This document shows, piece by piece, positions 1 through 10,596 of a stretch of 64,000 bases of DNA. Source of the stretch: a bacterium (GTDB lineage: Bacteria; Bacillota; Clostridia; Oscillospirales; Acutalibacteraceae). The position numbers were made by a program, and so were the translations under genes. A model generated the notes under the pieces. It searched no databases and was not told the DNA's origin. It was given only the letters and a program-made list of their open reading frames with translations. The stretch lies in contig JAHLAX010000048.1 of assembly GCA_020625875.1 (NCBI GenBank), positions 1 through 64,000 of the forward strand. The letters are read 5' to 3'. Every line of letters starts with the position of its first letter. Position 1 is the first letter of the stretch.

Positions 1-528
1 AGCGACGATGGCGTAAAAGCTCATCATAACGTCGGCGGACTTCCCGAGGATTTGCAGTTTGAGCTCGTTGAGCCCGTTAAGCTCCTCTTTAAAGACGAAG
101 TTCGTGTAGTCGGCAAGGCTTTGGGACTTCCAGACAATATGGTTTATCGTCAGCCGTTCCCAGGCCCTGGTTTAGGCGTTCGTTGTCTCGGCGCGATTAC
201 ACGCGACAGACTTGAGGCTGTACGTGAGTCCGACGCTATTCTCCGTGAAGAGTTCGCAAAGAACGGTTTAGAGGGTAAGGTTTGGCAGTACTTCACAGCC
301 GTTCCTGATTTCAAAGGCGTCGGCATTAAAGACGGTAAGCGTACCTTCGCATACCCTGTAATCATCCGCGCGATAAATACCAAAGACGCTATGACCGCCA
401 CTGTCGAGAACGTTCCTTTTGAGCTGCTTCAGCACATCACACAGCGAATTACCACAGAGGTCGAGAACGTCAACAGGGTTTTGTTTGACTTAACACCAAA
501 GCCCTCAGCTACAATCGAGTGGGAATAA
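1..528 (+). CDS. guaA: GMP synthase (glutamine-hydrolysing), C-terminal part, truncated by window start
   Basis: Frame is open from base 1 (SDDGVKAHHNVGGLPEDLQFELVEPVKLLFKDEVR...) and ends ...VLFDLTPKPSATIEWE, the classic GuaA C-terminus; QPFPGPGLGVR motif. Confidence 0.97.
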   Translation, partial: SDDGVKAHHNVGGLPEDLQFELVEPVKLLFKDEVRVVGKALGLPDNMVYRQPFPGPGLGVRCLGAITRDRLEAVRESDAILREEFAKNGLEGKVWQYFTAVPDFKGVGIKDGKRTFAYPVIIRAINTKDAMTATVENVPFELLQHITQRITTEVENVNRVLFDLTPKPSATIEWE

Positions 529-547
529 ATTTCTAAATTATAATTAA

Positions 548-581
548 AGCCGCCAAGTGGGATAATTCCTGCTTGGCGGCT
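548..581 (+). terminator. Hairpin after guaA (agccgccaag...cttggcggct)
   Basis: 10-bp perfect inverted repeat shortly after the stop; no strong T-run. Confidence 0.6.
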
Positions 582-630
582 GTGTTAATAATAGTTATTC
601 TATTTATCTGTTAAAATGTCTTTTATGTGA

Positions 631-1863
631 TTATAAAGTCAAATAATTTATAAGAGTGAGAGTGATGAAAAATGCTGTTATAAACACAAGTATCAAAGCC
701 TGGCGTATTTTTTGCTGTGTTAAGAGCCCGACAAATTCACGAACAGCCGCATTCGGCCAGAAATACCACTTGGTTTTAGCTCCGACTCCGACAGCGCAAA
801 TTCCCGCGAGACTTGCAAAATAACCGCTTCGAAAAACGTGATAATTGTTTGTTGAAAAAGCTATTTTAGCGTTTGGATTTATTTTTCGGATCAGTTCATA
901 AGAAAAGCGCATATTTTCAAGTGTATTTACAGAACGGTTTTCTTCAATAATCTGATTCTCAGGTATTCCTTGCTCCGTTAAATACTTTTTCATTGACGAG
1001 CTTTCCGAAACAATCTCGTCCAAACCCTGTCCTCCTGACGTTACGAAAGTAAGCTCTTTACCTGTTTTTTTCTTCTGTTCTCGGTAAAGCTTAAGAGCTC
1101 TGTCTATTCTGCTTTGCAGCAGCGGAGTAGGCGTGCCGTCATTTTTTAGGGCGCAGCCGAGAATGATTATAAAATCAATTTCGTTTTTCGGCTGATACCG
1201 CGCGGTGACAAAATAGGCGATTGCTGTTCCTATAAGCATACATTCAAAATACAGGTACAAGGCTATCAGAAGATTAGTTATCAGGTCGTGAAGCATAACC
1301 TCCATTTGACTTCCCGAAGTCTCAAAGTCTATGAAGAATAAGAAAACCCAGCCCCCAACAAGAAGAAAAGACAAGATAATACCTAAGAAGTTTACGAGAC
1401 TTTTTCCCTCGTGTATAATCAGCGAAATGTTGGAAATACAAAGTGCAACGGAGAAAACCAGTATAACCGGAACTAAAAATACAGTGTAATTTTTTGCTGA
1501 ATTCATAAGAACTCCGATAACCATATATATAGATATGGATTCTGGATACTGTATCATATAAGAAACAGTGATAATCAGAGTTGGGACTACAGACAAAATA
1601 AACAATTCAAAACCTATAAAAAAAATAGTGTTGTATGAATATGGATTAAACCGTATCTGCTCAAGAAACGTCCATAACAAAACAATAGCCGCTCCGATAA
1701 TATAAACAATGGTTACTATACATATTGTCATTGCGTGACTGTCCGCGCCGATAGCAAAAAGAATACCGACTGTTATTACTGCGATTACAGTCAAAATCAA
1801 GAGGGGAATTATTGTGGGCTTTGATTCTTTTGAATAAAAGTCAATGAGATTTCGTTTTTTCAT
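631..1863 (-). CDS. Multi-TM membrane protein with C-terminal YdcF/SanA-like DUF218 domain
   Basis: N-terminal hydrophobic helices; DUF218-like core FIIILGCALKNDGTPTPLLQSRIDRAL...TSGGQG...SMKKYLTEQGIPENQIIEENRSVNTLENM. Confidence 0.85.
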   Translation of the reverse strand: MKKRNLIDFYSKESKPTIIPLLILTVIAVITVGILFAIGADSHAMTICIVTIVYIIGAAIVLLWTFLEQIRFNPYSYNTIFFIGFELFILSVVPTLIITVSYMIQYPESISIYMVIGVLMNSAKNYTVFLVPVILVFSVALCISNISLIIHEGKSLVNFLGIILSFLLVGGWVFLFFIDFETSGSQMEVMLHDLITNLLIALYLYFECMLIGTAIAYFVTARYQPKNEIDFIIILGCALKNDGTPTPLLQSRIDRALKLYREQKKKTGKELTFVTSGGQGLDEIVSESSSMKKYLTEQGIPENQIIEENRSVNTLENMRFSYELIRKINPNAKIAFSTNNYHVFRSGYFASLAGICAVGVGAKTKWYFWPNAAVREFVGLLTQQKIRQALILVFITAFFITLTLINYLTL

Positions 1864-1869
1864 ATTTTC

Positions 1870-2316
1870 TTATTTTTTCCAGTAATTAAGCTGTGAGAGG
1901 CGATTGGCGAAAAATTCTCGGCGTTCTTCGTCCGATTTATTGTCGGGATTGTCTATATGCTCCACCATAAAGTCGAGCAAAGGATCCATCGTTTTATAGG
2001 TGAATTCGCCGTCCTTGTAACACCACTTGCAGTATTCCTCGTTGAAGTTTCCGTCAGGCTCACGGCTGATGTCGAAATCATAACCGAGCGGTATTCCGCA
2101 GCACTGACAAAAAAGTGTTTTGGGTGAACCGAGGAGAGTGTTGACAGATACGTCATAGCTTTTAGAAATCAGCTTCAGCATATCTTCGTCAGGCTCTGAG
2201 TTGCCTTTTTCCCAACTGTCGACTGTTTCTGCCGATACACCTAATTTCTGAGCTACATCTTCCTGCGTCAGGCTTTTAAGTAAACGGATCGTTTGTATTT
2301 CTCTGCTAAATCCCAT
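1870..2316 (-). CDS. XRE-family HTH regulator with C-terminal putative zinc-ribbon (C-x2-C...C-x2-C)
   Basis: HTH IQTIRLLKSLTQEDVAQKLGVSAETVDSWEKGNSEPDEDML followed by FCQCCGIPLGYDF...EYCKWCYKDGEFTY. Confidence 0.85.
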   Translation of the reverse strand: MGFSREIQTIRLLKSLTQEDVAQKLGVSAETVDSWEKGNSEPDEDMLKLISKSYDVSVNTLLGSPKTLFCQCCGIPLGYDFDISREPDGNFNEEYCKWCYKDGEFTYKTMDPLLDFMVEHIDNPDNKSDEERREFFANRLSQLNYWKK

Positions 2317-2415
2317 AATAATCGCTCCTTTATCTGGATTTTATAAGATTATATCATAATAATTGTAACAGTTAATTCTTTATTATCATTTACAATTACA
2401 GTTGTGTTGCAAATA

Positions 2416-2444
2416 TTTACACCCACTATATCTTGTGATATATT
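2416..2444 (+). promoter_or_regulatory. Candidate sigmaA promoter for pyrE operon (TTTACA-17-TATATT)
   Basis: -35 2416-2421, -10 2439-2444, 17-bp spacer. Confidence 0.55.
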
Positions 2445-2483
2445 ATAAAAGTAAAATTGTGTAATAGTGTCACGGAGGACGTT

Positions 2484-3158
2484 ATGGAAAAGTATAAACA
2501 GGAATTTATTGAATTTATGGTAGATTGCAACGTGCTTAAGTTCGGCGACTTTGTCACCAAGAGCGGACGTAAAACTCCGTTCTTTATAAACACGGGTTTT
2601 TATCGTACAGGCTCACAACTCAAAAGGCTGGGCGAATATTACGCCGAGGCGATTAACAACAAGTTCGGGCTTGATTTTGACGTGCTTTTCGGACCCGCTT
2701 ATAAGGGAATCCCGCTCTCTGTTACAGCGTCTATAGCTATTGCAGATAAGTTTAATAAAGATATTAAGTATTGTTCTAACCGCAAAGAAGTCAAGGACCA
2801 CGGCGATACGGGAATACTTCTCGGAAGTCCAATAAATGACGGCGACAAAGTAGTTATTATTGAGGATGTTACCACAGCGGGAACCTCAATTCAGGAAACT
2901 CTGCCGATAATAAAAGCTCAGGGTGATGTAATTCCTGTTGGTCTTGTTGTGTCTGTTGACAGAATGGAGCGCGGTCAGGGAGAAAAATCAGCCCTCGCCG
3001 AAATCGAGGAGAACTACGGTCTTAAGACAACAGCTATAGTAACAATGGCTGAGGTTATTGAGCATCTGTATAACAAGGAATATAAGGGCAGAATAATCAT
3101 TGACGATAAGCTTAAGTCAGCAATCGACAGTTATTATGAAAAATACGGTGTAAAATAA
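2484..3158 (+). CDS. pyrE: Orotate phosphoribosyltransferase
   Basis: PRTase motif VVIIEDVTTAGTSI; GPAYKGIPL. ATG 2484 preferred over the ORF-track TTG 2457 because cggagg precedes it. Confidence 0.93.
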   Translation: MEKYKQEFIEFMVDCNVLKFGDFVTKSGRKTPFFINTGFYRTGSQLKRLGEYYAEAINNKFGLDFDVLFGPAYKGIPLSVTASIAIADKFNKDIKYCSNRKEVKDHGDTGILLGSPINDGDKVVIIEDVTTAGTSIQETLPIIKAQGDVIPVGLVVSVDRMERGQGEKSALAEIEENYGLKTTAIVTMAEVIEHLYNKEYKGRIIIDDKLKSAIDSYYEKYGVK

Positions 3159-3190
3159 TACGATTAAAATAAAGAAACGGAGGTGTTTAT

Positions 3191-3916
3191 ATGGCTAATC
3201 AAAATACGCACGACGGTCACAGACAGCGTATGCGTGAGAAATATCTTGAACATGGAATCGAGAGCTTTAAACAGCACGAAGCGCTTGAGCTTTTCCTGTT
3301 CTATGGTATGCCGTATAAAGACACCAACCCTATGGCGCATAAACTGATTAAGGATTTCGGTTCATTGTCCGCCGTGTTTGACGCGCCTCCGTCACTTTTG
3401 AGAGAATACGGGCTTTCCGATTATCTCATCACTCATATCAAGCTTATGCCCGATATGGCTCGCTTGTATATGATAGATAAAGCCGACAGTGACAATAAGA
3501 CAGTTGATACTTTTAATCTGTGCAAGTATTTTCAACCTCTGTTTTTCGGGAAAACCGAGGAGGTTATGCGCCTTTTGCTGCTCGACAAAAAGTGCAAAGT
3601 TATTTATTCAGGCGTAATATCAAAGGGATCTGTTAACTCTACCGATGTAAGTATTAGAAAAATATGTGAGCTCGCGCTCTATTATAACGCTAAGTACGCC
3701 GCTATAGCTCACAATCATCCGAGTGGTCTCGCGAAGCCCTCCGCCTTGGACATTGATTGTACAAATAAAGTTTTTGTCGCCTTACAGCTAATCAGCGTAA
3801 AGCTTCTTGACCACGTTATTGTCGCGGATGACGACTCTGTTTCTATGGCGATTTCGGGTATGGGCATATTCGGCAAGGACGTCAAAGATTTGTTTAAGAT
3901 TATTCTTGATTATTAA
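3191..3916 (+). CDS. radC: RadC family JAB-domain protein
   Basis: JAMM motif [22 protein letters not shown]-terminal HhH-like region. Confidence 0.92.
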   Translation: MANQNTHDGHRQRMREKYLEHGIESFKQHEALELFLFYGMPYKDTNPMAHKLIKDFGSLSAVFDAPPSLLREYGLSDYLITHIKLMPDMARLYMIDKADSDNKTVDTFNLCKYFQPLFFGKTEEVMRLLLLDKKCKVIYSGVISKGSVNSTDVSIRKICELALYYNAKYAAIAHNHPSGLAKPSALDIDCTNKVFVALQLISVKLLDHVIVADDDSVSMAISGMGIFGKDVKDLFKIILDY

Positions 3917-3918
3917 TT

Positions 3919-5877
3919 ATGGAATTCAAGCTTCATTCATCATACAAGCCCACAGGCGACCAGCCCGAGGCTGTTGATAAAATTGTACAAAGCATAAAAA
4001 GCGGCAACCGAGAACAAACGCTTCTTGGCGTTACGGGCTCGGGTAAGACTTTTACTATGGCTAATATCATAGAGAAAGTCCAGAAGCCTACGCTTATTCT
4101 TGCTCATAACAAAACTCTGGCGGCGCAGCTTTGCTCTGAGTTTCAGAGCTTTTTCCCCGAAAACGCTGTAGAGTATTTTGTAAGCTACTATGACTATTAT
4201 CAGCCCGAGGCGTATGTCCCGACAACAGATACTTATATAGAGAAGGACAGCTCGATTAATGACGAGATAGACAAGCTCCGCCATAGCGCCACATTAGCGC
4301 TGTCAGAGCGGAGGGATGTTATTATTGTCGCGTCAGTTTCGTGTATCTACAGCTTGGGCAACCCTATAGATTACCGCAATATGGTAATTTCGCTTCGCCC
4401 TGGAATGGAAAAAAGCCGTAACGAGCTGATAAAAAAGCTCGTCGAGCTTCAGTATGAACGCAACGACGAGAACTTTATACGCAATAAATTCAGAGTAAGG
4501 GGAGATACTCTTGAGGTTTTCCCTGCTTCAGCCGGCGACAGGATTATTCGCGTTGAGTTTTTCGGTGATGAAATTGACCGAATCAGTGAGATTAATCCGC
4601 TCACAGGTGAGCTTATTGCCACCTTGCGCCATGCCGCGATTTATCCCGCCTCACATTATATTGTCTCGCGTGACAAGATGCTCGAGGCGGTTGATGAGAT
4701 TCGCCGAGAGCTAAGCGAAAGAATAGAGTTCTTTCAGTCAAAGGGTAAGCTTTTAGAGGCTCAGCGCATAGAACAGCGTACCAATTATGATATTGATATG
4801 CTGCTCGAGACGGGCTTTTGCAGCGGTATTGAGAACTACTCCCGCATTATGTCGGGCAGAAAGCCAGGCTCATCGCCCTATACCTTGCTCAGTTATTTCC
4901 CTGATGATTTTCTTTTGTTTGTTGATGAAAGCCACGTAACCCTGCCTCAGGTCAGGGGTATGTACGCGGGCGACCACGCCCGAAAGAAAAGTCTGATTGA
5001 TTTCGGTTTCAGGCTTCCATCTGCTTATGATAACAGACCGCTTAATTTTGACGAGTTTTATAATAAAATCAATCAAGTTTGCTTTGTTTCAGCAACTCCA
5101 GGTGATTTTGAACTTGAAAAGAGCGAGCTTGTCGCCGAGCAGATTATACGTCCCACAGGACTTTTAGACCCCGAGATTTCAGTAAGACCTACCGAGGGAC
5201 AGCTTGACGATTTAATATCCGAGATTAACACGCGTGTCGCTAAATCTCAACGAACTCTTATCACAACTCTTACTAAAAAAATGGCTGAGGATTTATCCGC
5301 TTATCTTGTTGAAATGGGTATAAAAGTCAAGTATATGCACCACGATATAGATACCGTTGAGCGTATGCAGATTATACGTGATTTACGCCTCGGCGAATTT
5401 GATGTGCTTGTCGGAATCAATCTGCTCAGAGAGGGACTCGATATACCCGAGGTAAGCCTTGTAGCGATTCTCGACGCTGACAAGGAGGGCTTTCTCAGAA
5501 GCGAGCGCAGCCTGATTCAGACAATTGGCAGAGCAGCGCGAAACGCCGAGGGTACCGTAATAATGTACGCCGACAGTGTAACTGATTCTATGAAAAAGGC
5601 GATTGTCGAAACCAACCGCCGCCGTGAGATTCAGCAGAAATATAATGATAAACACGGCATTATTCCAAAAACTATTGTTAAGGACGTCAGCGATGTCCTT
5701 GAAATATCCACACATACAGACGATGAATTTAAGAATATGAAGCAGATGTCCCGCGCCGAGCGTGAGCAGATGATTAAGAGTCTTACGCGCGAGATGCGAG
5801 CCGCCGCCAAGCTTCTTGAGTTTGAGCACGCGGCGTATCTTAGGGACAAAATCAAAAAGCTGCGAGGTGAAAGATAG
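3919..5877 (+). CDS. uvrB: Excinuclease ABC subunit B
   Basis: [50 protein letters not shown]-like, C-terminal UVR motif. Confidence 0.98.
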   Translation: MEFKLHSSYKPTGDQPEAVDKIVQSIKSGNREQTLLGVTGSGKTFTMANIIEKVQKPTLILAHNKTLAAQLCSEFQSFFPENAVEYFVSYYDYYQPEAYVPTTDTYIEKDSSINDEIDKLRHSATLALSERRDVIIVASVSCIYSLGNPIDYRNMVISLRPGMEKSRNELIKKLVELQYERNDENFIRNKFRVRGDTLEVFPASAGDRIIRVEFFGDEIDRISEINPLTGELIATLRHAAIYPASHYIVSRDKMLEAVDEIRRELSERIEFFQSKGKLLEAQRIEQRTNYDIDMLLETGFCSGIENYSRIMSGRKPGSSPYTLLSYFPDDFLLFVDESHVTLPQVRGMYAGDHARKKSLIDFGFRLPSAYDNRPLNFDEFYNKINQVCFVSATPGDFELEKSELVAEQIIRPTGLLDPEISVRPTEGQLDDLISEINTRVAKSQRTLITTLTKKMAEDLSAYLVEMGIKVKYMHHDIDTVERMQIIRDLRLGEFDVLVGINLLREGLDIPEVSLVAILDADKEGFLRSERSLIQTIGRAARNAEGTVIMYADSVTDSMKKAIVETNRRREIQQKYNDKHGIIPKTIVKDVSDVLEISTHTDDEFKNMKQMSRAEREQMIKSLTREMRAAAKLLEFEHAAYLRDKIKKLRGER

Positions 5878-7862
5878 TGGCAAAAAAGAAGGTTAATTCG
5901 TATAATGACGACAGCATTTCCGCTCTTAACGGAGCTGACCGCGTTCGAAAAAGACCCGCGGTAATATTTGGCTCGGACGGAATCGAGGGTTGTCAGCATT
6001 CAGTTTTTGAGATTGTATCCAACTCAATCGACGAAGCTCGAGAGGGCTACGGAAAGCTGATTCAGGTTACGCGCTACGCTGACGGTTCCTACGAGGTTGA
6101 GGACCACGGTAGAGGAATACCTGTCGGGTATAACAAATCCGAGGACAGAATGAACTGGGAGCTGCTGTTCTGCGAGATGTACGCGGGCGGCAAGTATAAT
6201 AACGACGACGGCGAAAACTATGAATTCTCGCTGGGCTTAAATGGTTTAGGTCTATGCTCGACTCAATACGCGTCCGAGTTTATGGATGTTGAAATCAAGC
6301 GCGACGGCTATAAATACTCGCTTCATTTTGAGCACGGCGAAAACATCGGCGGGCTAAAAAAAGAAGAGTATTATCGCAAGGATACTGGTACAAAGATTCA
6401 CTGGAAGCCCGATATTGAGGTCTTTACCGATATAGATGTAAGCGCCGAATACTTCCTCGATATTATGAAGCGCCAGGCTATTGTCAACGCTGGAGTGCAG
6501 TTTGTGTTCCGCAACCAGAACGGCAGAAGCTTTGATGTTACAGAGTTTAACTATGTCAACGGTATTGAGGATCACGTAAAAGAGGTTGTAGGTGAGGACG
6601 GACTTTCTACCGTACAGTACTTCGAGACCGAACGCAAGGTACGCGACAGAGCCGACAAGCCCGAGTATAAATGCAAAATCGGCGTCGCTATGGCGTTTTC
6701 TAACAAGGTCGCTCAGACTGAGTATTATCACAACTCAAGCTGGCTTGAATACGGCGGCGCTCCCGAAAAGGCTGTCAAGAATGCCTTTGTATACAGTATA
6801 GATAATTTTCTTAAAAAGAATAATAAATACAATAAAACCGAAAGTAAGATAAACTTCGCTGATGTAGAGGACTGCCTTGTGCTTTGTATGTCATCGTTCT
6901 CTAACGTAACTTCCTACGAGAATCAGACAAAAAAGGCAATTACCAACAAGGGTATTCAAGAGGCTATGACCGAGTTTTTGCGCCACAGCCTTGAGATTTA
7001 CTTTATCGAGAATCCCATTGAGGCGGAGCGAATCGCCAATCAGGTTCTGATAAACAAACGAAGTCGTGAGGACGCCGAAAAGACAAGGCTCAATATCAAA
7101 AAGAAGCTCACAGGTAATATTGACATTACTAACAGAATCGCTAAATTCGTTGATTGCCGCAGCAAGGATGTCAACGAGCGCGAAGTATTTATCGTTGAGG
7201 GTGATTCAGCTCTCGGCGCTTGTAAACAGGCTCGTGACCCTGATTTTCAGGCGATTATTCCGCTCAGAGGTAAGATTCTCAACTGCCTTAAAGCCGACTA
7301 CGACAAAATTTTTAAGAGCGATATTATAACCGATTTACTGAAAGTTCTCGGATGTGGGGTAGAGGTAAAGGCTAAAGCCAATAAAAATCTATCTAACTTT
7401 GATATAAATAATCTGAGATGGAACAAGGTTATAATATGTACAGATGCCGATGTTGATGGCTTCCACATCCGCACTCTTGTACTCACAATGCTCTACAGGC
7501 TTACGCCTACGCTTATCAGAGAAGGCAAGGTTTATATTGCCGAATCTCCTCTGTATGAAATAACAACCAAGGATAAGGTTTATTTTGCCTATGATGAGGT
7601 TGAAAAAGACAGATATTTAAACGAAATCGGCAATCAGAAATTTACTATTCAGCGCAGTAAAGGTTTGGGTGAAAACGAACCCGAAATGATGAGCTTTACT
7701 ACAATGAATCCCTCTACAAGGCGGTTAATAAAAGTTATGCCCGACTCCGCGGAGCAGACAGCGGCAATTTTTGATACGCTGCTCGGCGATAACCTGCAGG
7801 GACGAAAAGATTTTATTGTTGACCACGGCGCTGAGTATATCGACCAGCTTGACGTAAGCTGA
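5877..7862 (+). CDS. parE: Type IIA DNA topoisomerase subunit B (divergent GyrB/ParE-like)
   Basis: RVRKRPAVIFGSDGIEG, GHKL ATPase SNSIDEAREG, DHGRGIPVG, toprim IVEGDSALG ... CTDADVDGFHIRTL, RSKGLGENEPEMM. Confidence 0.85.
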   Translation: MAKKKVNSYNDDSISALNGADRVRKRPAVIFGSDGIEGCQHSVFEIVSNSIDEAREGYGKLIQVTRYADGSYEVEDHGRGIPVGYNKSEDRMNWELLFCEMYAGGKYNNDDGENYEFSLGLNGLGLCSTQYASEFMDVEIKRDGYKYSLHFEHGENIGGLKKEEYYRKDTGTKIHWKPDIEVFTDIDVSAEYFLDIMKRQAIVNAGVQFVFRNQNGRSFDVTEFNYVNGIEDHVKEVVGEDGLSTVQYFETERKVRDRADKPEYKCKIGVAMAFSNKVAQTEYYHNSSWLEYGGAPEKAVKNAFVYSIDNFLKKNNKYNKTESKINFADVEDCLVLCMSSFSNVTSYENQTKKAITNKGIQEAMTEFLRHSLEIYFIENPIEAERIANQVLINKRSREDAEKTRLNIKKKLTGNIDITNRIAKFVDCRSKDVNEREVFIVEGDSALGACKQARDPDFQAIIPLRGKILNCLKADYDKIFKSDIITDLLKVLGCGVEVKAKANKNLSNFDINNLRWNKVIICTDADVDGFHIRTLVLTMLYRLTPTLIREGKVYIAESPLYEITTKDKVYFAYDEVEKDRYLNEIGNQKFTIQRSKGLGENEPEMMSFTTMNPSTRRLIKVMPDSAEQTAAIFDTLLGDNLQGRKDFIVDHGAEYIDQLDVS

Positions 7863-7869
7863 CGAACAG

Positions 7870-7943
7870 AGCCTTCCCCTTGAGGGGAAGGTGGGCAATT
7901 TGCTTGCAAATTGGTCGGATTAGGTGTTCCGCTTTGCGGAATT
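7870..7943. repeat. Intergenic multi-hairpin palindromic element, family A copy 1
   Basis: Three consecutive hairpins: ccttcccc-ttga-ggggaagg; caatttgc-tt-gcaaattg; ttccgc-ttt-gcggaa. Related to 18739-18786. Confidence 0.8.
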
Positions 7944-7972
7944 ATTCTAATAATTTCAATCTTTACTAGAAG

Positions 7973-10219
7973 GTGATTATTTTGCCTAAAAAAAAGAAAA
8001 ATTCAAAACAGCCTCAGCTTGCTAAAGTGAACGGCGTAATAGAAGGCGCGGGCGAGGTAGCCGAACAGCATATTGTCTCCTCAATTCAGGAAAATTTTAT
8101 GCCCTACGCTATGAGCCTTATACTTTCGCGCGCGATTCCCGAGATTGACGGATTTAAGCCCAGTCACCGCAAGCTTCTGTATATGATGTATAAAATGGGA
8201 CTTCTTAACGGCGCCCGTACAAAATCCGCAAACATAGTCGGTGCTACAATGAAGCTCAATCCTCACGGTGACGCGGCGATTTATGATACTATGGTTCGTA
8301 TGTCGCGCGGCTATGAGGCGCTTTTGCACCCGTATATCGACAGCAAGGGTAATTTCGGAAAGTTCTATAGCCGCGATATGGCTTGGGCGGCGTCCCGTTA
8401 TACCGAGGCTAAGCTCGATAAGCTCTGTACAGAACTGTTCAAGGATATTGACAAGGACACAGTTGATTTTGTCGATAACTATGACAATACCATGAAAGAG
8501 CCCACGCTGTTGCCCGCAACATATCCGTCAGTTCTTATTAACTCGAACACAGGTATCGCGGTCGGTATGGCGTCCAATATATGTTCCTTTAACCTTATGG
8601 AAGTTTGCGAAACCACAGCGGCTCTGATTCGTGACCCCGACCACGACGTTATGTCTACAATGCCCGCTCCTGATTTTTCGGGCGGCGCTTCAATCGTCTA
8701 CGACGAAGAGGTGATGAAAAAAGTCTATGAGACAGGTCGCGGCAGCATTCGCCTGCGCGCGGGTTACTCTTATGATAAAAAGGCAAATTGCATTGATATT
8801 CATTCAATCCCATATTCAACCAACTGCGAGTCAATTATTGACAAGGTTATTGAGCTTGTTAAATCAGGTAAGGTTAAGGAAATTTCAGATATACGTGACG
8901 AGACAGGTCTTGACGGTCTGAAAATTACAATTGACTTAAAGCGCGGCGTTGACGCCGACAAGCTTATGAAAAAGCTCTATAAGCTCACTCCTTTGGAGGA
9001 TACCTACGCCTGCAATTTCAATGTTCTTATCGGCGGTACTCCTATGGTGCTGGGTGTCAAGGAGCTTTTGAATGAGTGGATAGCGTTCAGAATTGAGTGC
9101 GTCCGCCGCAGAACTTTTTATGATTTGAACAAAAAGAAGGACAAGCTTCACCTGTTAAAAGGCTTAGAGAAAATCCTGCTTGATATAGATAAAGCTATCA
9201 AAATCGTCCGCGAGACCGACGAAGAAGCCGAGGTTGTTCCAAACCTTATGATCGGCTTTGGTATTGACGAGATTCAGGCTGAGTATGTCGCTGAAATAAA
9301 GCTTCGTCACCTCAACCGTGAGTATATTCTCAAACGCACCAAGGATATTGAGGACCTCGAAAAAGAAATTGCCGAGCTCGAGGCTATACTGAAGAGTAAG
9401 GCAAGAGTTAAGACAATTATTGTCAAAGAGCTCAAGGATGTTGCCGAAAAGTATGGTCAGGAGCGAAAGTGCGAGATTATCTATACCGATGAGATCGATG
9501 ACGAGGAGGATATAGAGGAAGTTCCCGACTATCCCGTTCACCTGTTCTTTACCAAAGAGGGCTATTTCAAGAAGATTACGCCTTTGTCGCTGAGAATGGG
9601 CGGCGAGCAAAAGCTCAAAGAGGGCGACGAAATCGCCGAGGCTGTTGAATTCTCAAATAATTGTGACCTTTTATTCTTCACCAACAAGGCACAGTGCTAC
9701 AAGGCTAAAGCCTACGAATTTGCCGATACAAAGGCGAGCGTGCTCGGCGAGTACATCCCCGCCAAGCTCCAGATGGATGAGGGAGAGGTAGCTGTAAAAA
9801 TGATTGCTACCAAGGACTACAAGGGTATCCTGCTGTTCGGTTTTGACAACGGTAAGGTCGCGAAAGTGCCTCTCGAAGCCTACGCTACAAAAACCAACCG
9901 CAAAAAGCTGACTAAAGCTTATTGTGAGAAGTACACACTTTCAGATATAGCTTTTACTACCGAGGACAAAGAGTTTATTATTTCTGCTTCATCCGGCAGA
10001 ATGCTGCTTCTCCACTCAGCGTTGCTCAATCTTAAAACCACCAGAAATACACAGGGCGTAGCTGTTCTCAGACTAAAGAAGGGGCACAGGTTGTTCTCGA
10101 TAAAAGAGTATGTTGAGGGCACATTCAGCAAGCCTTCGCGCTACCGCTCTAAGACATTGCCCGCCCTCGGCGCTTTGCCGTCACCCGACGATACCAGCGA
10201 ACAATTGAGTATTATTTGA
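7973..10219 (+). CDS. parC: Type IIA DNA topoisomerase subunit A (GyrA/ParC-like)
   Basis: AASRYTEAKL active-site Tyr context, SHRKLLYMMYKMGL, GDAAIYDTMVRMS; C-terminal beta-pinwheel repeats. ORF-track start retained; a TTG at 7982 (ttgcctaaaaaa) is an alternative start. Confidence 0.88.
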   Translation: MIILPKKKKNSKQPQLAKVNGVIEGAGEVAEQHIVSSIQENFMPYAMSLILSRAIPEIDGFKPSHRKLLYMMYKMGLLNGARTKSANIVGATMKLNPHGDAAIYDTMVRMSRGYEALLHPYIDSKGNFGKFYSRDMAWAASRYTEAKLDKLCTELFKDIDKDTVDFVDNYDNTMKEPTLLPATYPSVLINSNTGIAVGMASNICSFNLMEVCETTAALIRDPDHDVMSTMPAPDFSGGASIVYDEEVMKKVYETGRGSIRLRAGYSYDKKANCIDIHSIPYSTNCESIIDKVIELVKSGKVKEISDIRDETGLDGLKITIDLKRGVDADKLMKKLYKLTPLEDTYACNFNVLIGGTPMVLGVKELLNEWIAFRIECVRRRTFYDLNKKKDKLHLLKGLEKILLDIDKAIKIVRETDEEAEVVPNLMIGFGIDEIQAEYVAEIKLRHLNREYILKRTKDIEDLEKEIAELEAILKSKARVKTIIVKELKDVAEKYGQERKCEIIYTDEIDDEEDIEEVPDYPVHLFFTKEGYFKKITPLSLRMGGEQKLKEGDEIAEAVEFSNNCDLLFFTNKAQCYKAKAYEFADTKASVLGEYIPAKLQMDEGEVAVKMIATKDYKGILLFGFDNGKVAKVPLEAYATKTNRKKLTKAYCEKYTLSDIAFTTEDKEFIISASSGRMLLLHSALLNLKTTRNTQGVAVLRLKKGHRLFSIKEYVEGTFSKPSRYRSKTLPALGALPSPDDTSEQLSII

Positions 10220-10239
10220 TAATAATTATAAAAAAACAC

Positions 10240-10268
10240 TTGCAAAATAAAAAGTAATATGTTATTAT
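10240..10268 (+). promoter_or_regulatory. Candidate sigmaA promoter for secG (TTGCAA-17-TATTAT)
   Basis: -35 10240-10245, -10 10263-10268. Confidence 0.5.
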
Positions 10269-10318
10269 AGTTAGGCTATGCAAGTATTGGTATAATTATT
10301 TCGAAAGGATAGATATAA

Positions 10319-10567
10319 ATGAATGTTTGGATGATTATTTTAGGCGCGTTACTTATCGTTATCGCTATCGCTATTATTGTTGTTATTATTCTTCAGGAAG
10401 GTAACCAGCAGGGCGTTGGCGTTGTTACAGGCGGCGCTGATACATTTTTCTCAAAGAATAAGGCTCGTTCAATCGACGCGTTCCTTTCTCGCTGGACAAA
10501 GGTTTTCGCTATTATCTTTGTAGCCGCTGTTATAGGACTTAACGTTCTCTCATACTTCTTTAAATAA
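10319..10567 (+). CDS. secG: Preprotein translocase subunit SecG
   Basis: Small two-TM protein with VVIILQEGNQQGVGVVTGGADTFFSKNKARSIDAFLSR. Confidence 0.95.
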   Translation: MNVWMIILGALLIVIAIAIIVVIILQEGNQQGVGVVTGGADTFFSKNKARSIDAFLSRWTKVFAIIFVAAVIGLNVLSYFFK

Positions 10568-10596
10568 GTTCTAAATTAATTCTAAAAATCATAATT

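Noticed and set aside
5383-5999. Two long minus-strand ORFs (166 and 122 aa) opposite uvrB/parE
   Set aside because: Antisense to well-supported coding sequence, no family resemblance or RBS.
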